The position numbers and the translations under genes were made by a program. Shown here piece by piece: positions 20,201-32,200 of a DNA stretch of 64,000 bases. Source of the stretch: Apis mellifera (lineage: Eukaryota > Arthropoda > Insecta > Hymenoptera > Apidae); the NCBI RefSeq assembly GCF_003254395.2, contig NC_037639.1:14427037-14491036 (forward strand), written 5' to 3'. The notes beneath the pieces were generated by a model. It did no database searches. It was not told where the DNA came from and worked only from the letters and a program-made list of their open reading frames with translations. How positions within the stretch are numbered: position 1 is the stretch's first letter; every line of letters starts with the position of its first letter.

Positions 20201-23200
20201 GGAGGGGGTGAGAAAGAGGGGTCGTTGGAGCGGAACGGGTGAAATGGATCGATCGGCGTGGATAATCCGGCGAATATTTTTCCACGCGATCCATGCGGCC
20301 GCGTGCAAAATCGCAATTATATCGAAATTATCGCAAACTCGCTCGCGCGCCAGCGACGAACGAGCCTTTTACGAGCTTTTACGCGAGTTTTAATCGGTAC
20401 TTAAGATAACGCGCGGTGGAATCGCGCCGGACGCCAAGGAAAACTATAACTACCGCTTTCATAAATCGAGGAAATTAATTTAAAATAGTTGAAAGTTGTC
20501 ACAATCAATAGCGATAAACGCGACGAAAATTTCGTCGTACGAAACGAGCGCCGTCAAATGGCCACTCGACAATTCCGCCGTCGAGCTGTTACGAGGCTGT
20601 TCGATCCGTGTTAACGGGGTGTTAACAAGTTTTGCGACTATCTCAACGCGGCCCGACAACGCGTATGTAAACGTCGAGTTTACGAGTATTGCTGGTGCGC
20701 TCGATCCGTTCGTTGTTCCCGTATAAATACGGGTTCATGGGCGAGGATAATCGAACACGTTCGAATCGTCTTTGATCGAATTTTCAATTTCCGCCATCCG
20801 CTCGATCTTTTTTTTCCCTCTCTTTCTTTTCGAAAAGAAAAGAGAAGGAAGAAGAAAGAAGGAAGAGAGAGAGAGAGAGAGAGATATTCTCGCGATGCCT
20901 CGTCGGCCGACGTTCGCACTAAACACATAATTCCAGCTCGATTTAAAGTCACGCGAAAATTCACCGGCAACCGTTGTACATCGCGTGGTGGTAGTCTTAC
21001 CGGCTCGAAGCCGGTAAATTTTACGAGTTTGTCCAGAGGTTCGAGTTAACGGGGCGTTAACAAGGGCAATACTCGTGACTATCGCGCGTGCGAGCTCTCC
21101 TTTGCGGCTCTTTACGAGCTCGCCAACGATTCTTCGTACGAAACACCTTGCTGCAAAACAGCGGCATCGGCAACAACGACGACCACGACCAGATGACGAC
21201 CAAGACGAAGACGAGGACGAGCACGACCAACACACCCCGGAGAGAGAGATGGCAAAAAGAAAATAATAACGAGAAGGGCAACAACGTCCCGCTATCTCTA
21301 ATAATAACACCGAACTCGCGCTCGCGCGAGCCGACTTTTGACAGGAATTGAGCTACCAGCGACGAAAGAGAAACGATCTTTAATATTATAACTCTTCCCT
21401 TCTTTGTTATACATATAATCGAGAAAATAGAAAACTCGTCTCTCGATTCTCTCGCGAATTAAATTACTCTTCTTCTCTATCTCCCTCCCCTCCTTGTTTC
21501 AGGTTAAAATCGAAGAGGCGATTGATCGGGCGGCTATCGAGTATCGGTGGATCGTTTATCCGCCATCGAGAAGGATGAAGGGGGCTGCCGCCATTCCCGG
21601 CCTCGAGAGTGGAGGCAATAAAACGTTGCAGGCCGGGGTAGGGGAACCGGCAATTTCGGGCTATCGAGCGTGGTCCCTCCAGCTTTATTATTGGCCCTGC
21701 AATTATTGTTGATATACGCGCAACCCGGCAACCCAGGCATAATGCTCCTATATAGGGCGCGGCGATAAAACCTGGCCTCGCAAAATGGCGCCCGATTCTT
21801 CCCTGCCTCCTATCCTCCTCGCGTTCGCGCCGCAACGAAAGGTGCCTCGCGGACTCCGAACCCCCTTTCGCCGCGTCCCATCCACGTATCTCGTGCTTTT
21901 TCTTCGCTCCCTGTGCTCCTCCACAAATCATTCCCCGCGCGCGCGCGCGTTGTTCCCCTTGGAGGAAAATGGCCGGTTCGCTGCTCCTTCGCTTTCTCGC
22001 TCGCTCCATATAACCGGGGGAATAAATTCGAATAACGCCGCCTTAAACTTTAAGGAGGCGGGAGAGAGAGAGAGAGAGAGATTTTTACTTCCTCTCCCTT
22101 TTCTTCTTCCGAAAGAAAAAAAAAAAAGGAAAGAAAAGAAAAGAAAAGAAAGCGAGGAATGGAATCGAGAAATGGATAATCGAGCGTACCGTGGATACGT
22201 TCGAGTATAGTTCTCCTTCCAGAGGAGAGAGAGAGAGACGATACCAGAAGAGAAGAAGAAGAAGAAGGTGTGGAAGTCGACGGGAGGAATGGGTCTCATT
22301 GTTCGACAGGAATCTAGCGGCGAAGGGGGAAGACGAAGAAGAAGATACGAAGATAAGTAGAAAGAAATGGCGAGGGGAAAAGAAAACGGGGGGGGGAGAG
22401 AGGAGAGCGAGAGAGCGAGCGGGAGAGAGAGAGAGAGAGAGCGGGAGGAGAAGGAGGGAAGGAGTGAAAGGAAGAGAGAGAAGAAGCATTTCAGGATGCG
22501 ATTACGACTTTTCTTGGTAGGGCGTCCAATCAGCAGTTATTTTTATAATGGCCGCCGCCACCGCCGCCACTGCGGCCGCGTCCCGCCGTTGTATTCGAGC
22601 CGTAGCGAGCCGCAATGGTGGCCATTGCATGCTCGCTCCGACCAGTCAAAGTAGCCATTCGACGTGGCGTACAGGCGTTATGTACCTATCGGTGTAATAC
22701 ATAATTCTCGGCGCGCTTCGTTGGGAACCGAGGGTACCGAGCGTGTACAACACCACCACCATACGAGCCATCCGATTGTCTCCGTCCACGCCGATCCTCT
22801 GTGCTCGCCTATTTGCGTCTTATTGCCCGTCCGCCGCTATTTTCTCCAAGCAGCGATCTCCTCCTCTCGGATCGATACTGTGATCCAACTATAACGAATC
22901 CAACTGTAACGAGAGAAGAAATCGTATCGAGACAATATCGCGATGGAGTCGCGAAGCGTGAACCCGTGACGGTAGATCGTAACTTTGCCTGCGAGAAACC
23001 TCTAATTTTTCCTCCTAATCCATATTCACGCAAGATATCGCGCCGGATATACGCGATTCCTCCTCCTCCACTTTCCTCGTTTATTCTTCTTTCCCCCCTT
23101 AACGACTTTTACGCAGGTCGCGCATCCCCACGAGCGAGGCGAAACTTGGGCCAAGATTCGCCGACCGGACGAAAGCGAGCTTCTTCTTCTTCTTCTTCTC

Positions 23201-26200
23201 CCCTTGCTCCCCGTTTCCATTGGAACGTGATCGCGCGGAATGGTCGATGCACACCTCCGGTCGCCCCCCTCCCGCCGCGGGTGGGGGTAATTGGTATAGG
23301 AAACAAAATGTTGCGTTTTACGAGTTATCGCGAAGTATATTGGGCGGGCAAGATTGGCGGGCCGAAGAAGGAGTGCCCGATCTAATAACGATTGGACTGT
23401 GTCGGAGGCCTTTATTAACCGACGCAGAAACTGCGACCCGGCTACGCGCCCGCTTTAAAACCCCCTTTCGGGACAAGCGCGAAACGACTTTTCCCAGAAT
23501 CTCGCGTGACCACGGCCCTCGAATCTATCCAATATCCCGCCAATCCTGCAATATAACTCCCTCCTCTATATATACGTATATATGTATATGTATATATACA
23601 TACTTCGATTTCTTATCGATGCCGATTACACCCGCCGATGTCTGAACCGTGTTATTTGCCGGCATAAAGGAAAAAGTGGAAAAGCCATCGTCGATTCCGA
23701 GCATATAATTGGCTTGGTAATCGTGTTCCCATTCGGGGACGGAACGAGTATATAAATTTGTTCGCTATGCTAAACTCGATATGCTGAAAGTTTGCTTTCA
23801 TCGAACGAAACGTCGCTTTTGCTATGATATCGATTTTCGATGAATTCTTTCCCTCTGTAAAAAAAAAAAGAGATTCGGAACATTATTTCGATCGCTTGTA
23901 AATACCGACGAACGAAACGAAACCGCTACTTTCAACGCACGGTTTACGAGCTAATTTGTGGCGTTGCGGCGCGCAGCAATGGTATCCGAAGAGAATCGAA
24001 ACGTCTCCCTTCGAAACTATTCGTTCGGGAACATTTGGAGAGCTTAAAATAGCGTCACACTCCAATTACACGTCGAATACACTCACCGAAAATGAGAAAC
24101 GCGCGTTCCCTGCCGTACGTTCTTTCTCTCTCTCTCTCTTTTTTAATTAATACAACTTTTCGTATCGAGCGTGTAACGCACACACACACACACACACGCG
24201 CACACACTCACGCTTGACAATAATCCCTCCTCGAACTGTTGGGCCGCGAGAAGGGGAAGGAGAGGAAGGAGGGCGTGGGGAGAGGGTGGAAACGGAGCGG
24301 AGAAGGAGAGTGGAAGGACTTTGTTCGTGGGTGAACGGTTTAACTTTGTTAGCGGCCGGTATTATCGGACGGACGAAAAAGACCGGGATTGGCATTGCGA
24401 AGAATAGCCGGGAGGGGGTGGAGTTTCATATGAAATACACGCGACATTTACTGCCTCCACCGGCTGGGGCCCCTGCAAAGACGCAAACGCATTATAAATA
24501 GAACTTTCTCTCTTTCTCGCTCTCGCCCACCCACCCCCGACCCCGGAGAGGTGCCATGCCCTCCCTCTCTTTCTCTCTCTTTCTCTCCTCCCTTTCCCTC
24601 CCTTCCCCCGGAGCTCTAGCCCTTCCAGCCCTTCCGCCGGGCCACCAACAGATCGAGAAAGGGCTCGAGGAAAGGAGGGAGAAAGAGAAAGAGAGAAAGA
24701 GAGAGAGAGAGAAACCAGCCGCTACAATCCGCTTTATAATCTTGTTAGGATTTCGCGGAAATATTGGCATAATTTACGATCCGTCTTAGCCAAGTTAACT
24801 GTCAAGGGAGTCGCGATGGAGCGTGGAGAGGAGAGGGAGCAGGGGGGAGGAGGTTGCGACGTGTTTCTCGCTTTTGCCACGCCAAACGCGAGTCTCGCGC
24901 ACACGTTTGCGCGCCTCCTCTTCCATCCGATTATACGTACTTTTTTCCATTCTTTTCCTCCCTTTATTTCCTCCTCCTCTCTCTCTCTCTCTCTCTCTCG
25001 TCGCAAAGTTTCTCCAGACGTAGATCCATCTTTGGGATAAAAAATCGATTACGAAATTATCAATCGCCAGAAGATTTCATAAAGATCCGAATCTCTCTGG
25101 AGGAACCGATTTTTAAATTAAAAAAGAAAAAAAAATTGGTAGATAAAGAAGAGGAAAAGGAAGGAAAAGATTAAAATTCTAATGGAAAAGTGGAACCGAT
25201 TTTTAAATCAAAAAGAAAAGAAAATTGGTAACGAAGAGGAAAAGGAAGGAAAAGATTAAAATTCTAACGGAAGAATAGAACCGATTTTTAAATCAAAAAA
25301 GAAAAAGAAAATTGGTAACAAAGAAGTGGAAAAGGAAGGAAAAGATTAAAATTCTAACGGAAGAATAGAACCGATTTTTAAATCAAAAAGAAAAGAAAAT
25401 TGGTAGACAAAGAAGAGGAAAAGGAAGGAAAAGATTAAAATTCTAATGGAAAAGTGGAACCGATTTTTAAATCAAAAAAGAAAAAGAAAATTGGTAACAA
25501 AGAAGAGGAAAAGAAAGATTAAAATTCTAAGGAAAGAACAGAACTGATTTTTAAATCAAAAAGAAAAGAAAATTGGTAGATAAAGAAGAGGAAAAGGAAG
25601 GAAAAGATTAAAGTTCTGATGGAAGAGTGGAACCGATTTTTAAATCAAAAAAGAAAAGAAAATTGGTAGACAAAGAAGAGGAAAAGGAAGGAAAAGATTA
25701 AAATTCTAACGGAAGAATAGAACCGATTTTTAAATCAAAAAGAAAAGAAAATTGGTAGACAAAGAAGAGGAAAAGGAAGGAAAAGATTAAAGTTCTGACG
25801 GAAGAGTGGAATTAGTGTAGGGAAATCTGAATCGGCGCGGAAATCGGAGGCTGGAGCTCGGTTATATGGGGGCGCATCGATCTCGATGTAACGCACGAGC
25901 TCGAGCTGGATTATCGCCCTATGGGGGCAATTGTGTGGTTGGTAAGAGCCTCTCTATCGAGGCATCGAAATCTCCCCGACTAAAATAGAAGAGAACCGTG
26001 GGCCACTTGTTGCTCGCTCGATCAAATAATTGTATCTCCTCCGGTGGCATGGCAACCCCCCCTCGCTGCCGGGTGTGGCTTATAATTCGTGGGTGGCATC
26101 CTCCTTCTCTCTCTCTTTCCCCTACTATAATCCCAGGGAAACAAAACTTTTATATCGGCGCGTTGCAAGCAAAGGGGATTCTTAATTTCCTCCCCCTGAT

Positions 26201-29200
26201 ATCTCGCCCTTGTTCAAAAACTTTGTTCGAAATTCTCTATCTTCTCAAAATGATTCACTTAAAACAATCTCTTTCTTTATGAGTTGGAAAAAGAAATTTC
26301 TCTTCGAAGCTTTCTTAATTCCTATTCATAGACTGTTAAGTCTAATAAGATTCCTCGCGAATTGGAGGAGGATAGAAAAAAGAAAAGAAAAAGAAAAAAA
26401 ATCTTCGCTCAAAGGATTCTTAATTTCCTCCCCCTGATATCTCGCCCTTGTTCAAAAACTTCAAAATTCTCTATCTTCTCAAAATGATTCACTTAAAACA
26501 ATTCGTAATAATCTCTTTCTTCACGAGTTGGAAGAAGAAATTTCTCTTCGAAGCTTTCTTAATTCCTATTCATAGACTGTTAAGTCTAATAAGATTCCTC
26601 GCGAATTAGATAGAAAAAAGAAAAGAAAAAGAAATAAAATCTTCGCTCGAAGGATTCTTAATTTCCTCCCCCTGATATCTCATCCTTGTTCAAAAACTTC
26701 GAAATTCTCTATCTTCTCAAAATGATCCAGTTAAAACAATTCGTAATAATCTCTTTCTTCACGAGTTGGAAGAAGAAATTTCTCTTCGAAGCTTTTTCAA
26801 TTCCTATTCATAGACTGTTAGGTCTAATAAGATTCCTCGCGAATTGGAGGAGGATAGAAAAAGAAAAAGTGTTCGCTCGAAATATTCGAAAATTCGACGA
26901 TATTGTTGGCATTGTGATCCAATATCGGAGCGGGAGAAGAGATCGTCCGATCTTATATAATTGGACGCTCTTGACATTCGTTTCGGCGGGCGAAATTAAT
27001 CCGCGCCGAATCCTATTCGTTCTAGTTGGCGTTTCCCCGCGAGGATGACGCGGATCAAGAGGATCACGGGGGATAGACAAAACAAGATCCGAGGGCGTGG
27101 CGCGCGAATAATTCCACCTCGTCCGTCTTGGTCTCCTCGCTTCGCCCATTCGTCGCCCTTTCGACTCTTCTTTCTCTCGGGTGCACGCGGTCACGGTGGA
27201 GGACGACCTGGGTGGGCCCGGCCGAACGATGACTCGCGACCCATATCGCGCCCGTTTTTTCTCGCGACGATAAAATCTTCCAGCGTGTTACTCGACCACT
27301 TTGATACTCGCTTGATTCGAAAATCATTCGGAAATCATCGAAGGAGAACGAGTTCGATCGGTGGCCTTTGCGAAGAGGCGGACGAAAAGACGAAGAAAAG
27401 GAGGAAGAGGAGGAGGAGGAGGAGCACGTCAACGACGACGAAGGCGAGGATGGTCCGGAGACGAATGACGGTTGTCGCGATCGCGAGCACGAAGGATCGG
27501 CGAAGGGTGGGGGAGGAGTTGGGTAGCAACGGTTGCCAACAATGTGACCGAGGCGGCGTAAAACGTGGTACGTAACGGTTGGGCGAGGGGGGAAAAGTGG
27601 AGATTTGGAGGGAAAAGGTGAAAGAAAAATGCGTGGAAAGTAAAAAGCGTGTGAAGCGTGTTGAATCCTGGACGGAGGGGGATCGGCGAGGAATCGGTAA
27701 TTGGAAAGGAGCGACAACGAATCGGGCGAGAGGATTCGTAGCGAGTTCTCGAGAATCGAAGAGTTCCGAGAAGCTGCGTCGTCTTCGCGGCTATTTACAG
27801 GGTTATAAAATACCAACGCGAACCGTGATATTGCGGTTGGTCGCGTTATTGTCCGATGCCAGGCGTAAATCAACCTATATATCGACCTCGCAGAAATAAC
27901 TTTCGATTCGTGCTTGTCATTCTGCCAGAATAAGGGTTTAAGTCCGTCGTAGCGACGGCCACCGTCACGACCCAAATAATCCCCGACTCGTTGTGGCCAT
28001 GCGCGGCCCCGGCTCCTCCTCTCCTCTGTATTGCGACGCGAATTCGTCAGGGATCGTAAACGCGCCGATACGGCTCCGAGGCTCGAACCACGTTGTTAAT
28101 CGCGGCGAGCCAGCTCGTCGCGCGGTAATTATCTCCGTCGAACAACCTCCTCGCGACGCGGCCGTCGTTCCTCCGTCTTTGGACAAAAGCTCGTTAAACA
28201 AAGTTCGTCGAGCTTTGACCCGCGATATTCGTTGATTGCATGCCGATCCCTCGATCGGCTCGATGGATCGTAAAACCTCGAAGCGGAGGATAAGTACCAT
28301 TTAGAGAAAGGTGGCGCCAGTCAGGGATAAGTCTCGGTAAAACAATCGGCGAGAGCGTCGATTCGTAACTAAGAAGGTTTCGTCGAAGGTACCGGTTGTT
28401 GTGTGTACCATTCGAATGGGAAGAAGGAATGAAAGGCAGGCGTAGAAACGAGGTAAGAGGCGAGGCGAGGCGAGACGAGGCGAAGTGAGACGAGGCGAGG
28501 TGAGGCGAGGCGAGGCGAGGCGCGACGAGGCGAGGCGAGGCGAGGCGCGACGAGACGAGGCGAGGAGAGGAGAGGAGAGGAGAGGAGAGACGAGGAGAGA
28601 CGAGGAGAGGAGAGGAGAGGCGAGGCGAGGCGGAGCGGGCGAGAGAGGGTTCTCGGTAGTCGAGGTGGTGGGGGAGACGATATATCAAGAACCCCCAGAG
28701 CGATCGGCGCTGTTGTGAAATATTAATAAGCAAATTAGTTCAGACTTAGTGGCCCGCCAATACTAAACCGGCAGGATGGAAATGGCCGTTGGCCGTCTAC
28801 AACGCTCGTATTTCACTTCCCACGCCCGGGCACCGCGTCGTCCGCGTCGTCCAGCCTGCACACACAACGCGGAACCCGTTCTCCCATTTCTTCCATCTTC
28901 CCTCTTCGTTCCGCCACCGTCGCCGCCGTTTCTTCTTCCTCCTCCTCCTCCTCCTCCTCCTCTTCTTCTTCTTTTCATCTTTTCTCTCAGAGACGAAAAA
29001 GAGGGAGGGAAGGGGGGCTCGATCGCGAAAAACTCCACGGTCCGCCCATTAATCAATCGTCCCCGGTGCAAACGATCATTCTTGTCACCCGTTTCGCGTC
29101 TGAGCGAATTGGTGGAGCGAATTGGGGAGGGAGGGGGGAGAGCGAGAGGCGAAAGGAAGGGAAGGGAGGAAAGGAGCGAGGAGGTGCGGACTGTCGGGGC

Positions 29201-32200
29201 AAGAATTCGACAATTACGTCACGGGAACGTAACGGATGATCGGTCGGAGAACGGTCGGCGTCGAGACGTCTAGAATGTGCGAACGTCATCCTGCTAAATG
29301 CTTTTCGCTCGGCTCGCGTGCGCGAGCTATCTATAGCACTGGAACGTGCCGGAGAACCGTGCCGCTTCTCTTTCCCTCTCCCTCTCCTCCTCCCTCTCTC
29401 TCTCTCTCTCTCGTTTCTTCCCTCGCGATGCTGGAAGCTACCCGGTCACTTGTCCGCGCCGCCATGGAAAATGTAGGTCGAATTCGAGCACGAGCGCACG
29501 ACTAATTGGACAGGTGTGCCGCCACGACGTCCGTATCCCCTTCCCTTCCCCTCCCTTCCCCTCCTTTCCGCGACTCGCGTCCAAATTTCACGGCACACGT
29601 GCGATTCGAGCACCGCCGCCACCGTTGGGTATCCTTATCTTCGAGAATCGGCCGCCGCCCTTGCTCTCGCTCTCGATACTCTCCGCGAGATTTCTCCTTC
29701 TCCTTCGTTCTCTCTCGAAGCCACGATCGTGAATTCGAGCTCGAATTACGAAACGATTTACACGAGCGAAGAAGTTGTTCGAAATTCCTCGATAATAATT
29801 CGGGATGAGAAATGACACGATTCAGGAGGGATCACCCCTCGGTTTGCGTGGACGGAGCGAGTCCGTGGCAAAGGACTACCGGTGTTGGAATGGACGGCGG
29901 CGGGGCGGTCGGATCAGCAGCATTATAATAATAATTAATGTGGAAGCGGAATTTTCGGAGAGGTTTCTCCGCACGAAAACGCGATTCTCCTCTTGTTCAC
30001 CGGGCCGAGTATCGGCCGGGGGGCATCAATCAAGCGGGTGCACGTCGTTACATCCTCCGGGATTCCGAATAATTGCCGATGATTGCTCATCCCTTTTCTC
30101 CCTCTTCTTCTTTCTTTCTTTTTTTCCCTTCCTCTCGTGGCCGAGAGAAGCCCGAGATCGGGCCGCCACCGCTTCTCTGGAACCGCAAATCGTCCGAAAC
30201 TTATCACGAAACTTCTCGGAAACGCGAGTACGATCGGCAGGCGTTTCTCTGATTTGCGAACAACCTGAAGGGAGATAGAAAGGGAATAATCGATATCGAG
30301 TCGAATGTGCGAAACGATTGAACCGAGCTTGCTCGTGAGTAAGTTGGAACAGGGTCTTTTCCAATTTACGAATTCTTGGCGAAACGATCCCGGTACGTAC
30401 CAGCCGAGCGTCTTCCACTCCACCTTCGTCGTCTCGTGACAACGAGCAGCGGACAACCCTCCCGAAAATGCACGACGCTCGTCGTGACTCGACTCGTCGT
30501 GCTTACTTACCCCCTACGAGAAACAAGAGAAGAAGAAAGAACAAGAAGGAAAAAAAAAGAACCTCGTCTCGTCTCTAAATTACCCAATCGAGGAACCGAC
30601 GAGTTCCTGAAAAATATTGTTCTTTACGTAACCGAAAGAACGAGAAAAAGGGAAAAAAAGAAAAGAAAAAAGGGATTGGATAGCGAAACTCCTTCGGCGA
30701 GCCAAGGATGTAAGGAGCAAAAGAAAAAGAAGAAGCAGTAATAGTAGTAGTGGTAGGAGGATGGTTTTTTCGGCGTAAGCTCGGTGCAATGGTTCGCCCG
30801 CTACCAGAGGAGAGAGACGAGCGTACGCAGGATCCTGTAATCCCGACATAATCCCGATTTAAGACCCACTAAAACCAGCGGGTGGCCCTAAGCAGCCCGA
30901 TCGTCCAACAAGGACGACAAGGGTGGAGAGAGCGAGCGAGCGAGCGAGAGGGAGAGGGAGAGAGTGGCCGCGTGCTGGAAATCCGTATTGGCTCTCTCTC
31001 CTCTCGCCGTTTCCGAGAAAACATTTAGAGGAGGTTTACGAGCGATCCGTCAAAGAGGAAATCCATCACTCGCGGGAACGGGGAGAGTCCGCCCATCGTC
31101 GGGACTCTCTCGGCGCGGCGATGCGCCGCGCATAGGACTTTATTTCGTTTTATGGAGGTAAACGTGGATGGGTGTTTATGGACAAGCTGAATTGACTCTG
31201 TCTGTCGTCGTCCAACGTCCACACGCTCGGCCCGTACATTTGCTCGACAAGGTCGTAAACGCGATAAAACGACATCGGAGCGAGAGATATTATGAATAAA
31301 AGTGGGAACCGAACTGTCCCCCCGAGGGAAGGAGGAGCCAGGAGGAGTCCTTTCCACGAGGAGACAAGCGTTCCGTCCACCAGAGAAATCAATCCCCCCT
31401 GTCTCTCTCTCTCTCTCTTTCCGTCTTCTAATTCGGCCTTCTAACACCGCCCCTACGCTCCCTAACGGTACCGGCCCGCTATGTTTGCCGATTTCATTCT
31501 CGGCCAGGCGAATCACGGAGAGCCTGCTCCTTTCGTTGGACCGCGACTCCTTATCCACGAGAGAAACGTTTCTCTCTTCTTCGAAAAAAGAAACCGAGAT
31601 TACTCGAGTCGAGGGAGGAGGAGGAATAAGGGATAAGATCACTGAATCACCGAAACTTCCTCGAAACGATTCTTTCTCTAATATTGGCGTGCTACGACGC
31701 GATAGGGAGACGATACGTGATCGAGAGTCGGTTTCGGAATCGGCGAACGATTCTTCTTCTTCTTCACGAGCGATCGGTTAGGCGAAGGATGATCGATGGC
31801 TCGACAAATCGATGGCCGCACGTTTCTCGAAACGGGAACGCGTTAACGCGAAACACGGCTTCGCCTCGTTCCAACGCCGACGTGATTCTTTCTCTCCCTC
31901 CCCTGCCCGCCCATTTTTCGCCTTTTTTCTTATTATTCCCGATATTTGGTGCCGGGAGCACGTTCGTCAGCCGTTTACTCGATAACAGCGCCTCGTCACG
32001 GCACACTGCGCCTAGTTTGAACCGTTGACTTCACCTCGGAACCACGCGAAACACGAGCTACTACTACTACTACTACGGAATCACACTCGCGAAAATAGTT
32101 GCCTCCCTATTGTGCAACCCTGAAACTGAGGGGGATGAATGTGGGTCGAACGGTTTCATCCGTGGGCCGATCAAGGTTCCATTCCAACGCGCGGGATTAA

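Noticed and set aside
22548..22697. 49-codon alanine-rich small ORF
   Set aside because: It starts at a GCC-repeat and has no family match. It is better read as part of a GC-rich regulatory cluster.
25103..25812. Possible CRISPR array
   Set aside because: Repeats are contiguous 84-90 bp units with no unique spacers, in a eukaryotic intron.
27064..27975. 303-codon minus-strand open frame in the giant retn intron
   Set aside because: Composition is Ser/Arg/Pro with polyserine from (GGA)n, there is no recognisable domain, and long chance frames are common in this GC-rich sequence.
30770..30850. tRNA-like sequence with GGTTCG
   Set aside because: No acceptor stem or cloverleaf could be built, and the A and B box spacing is wrong.
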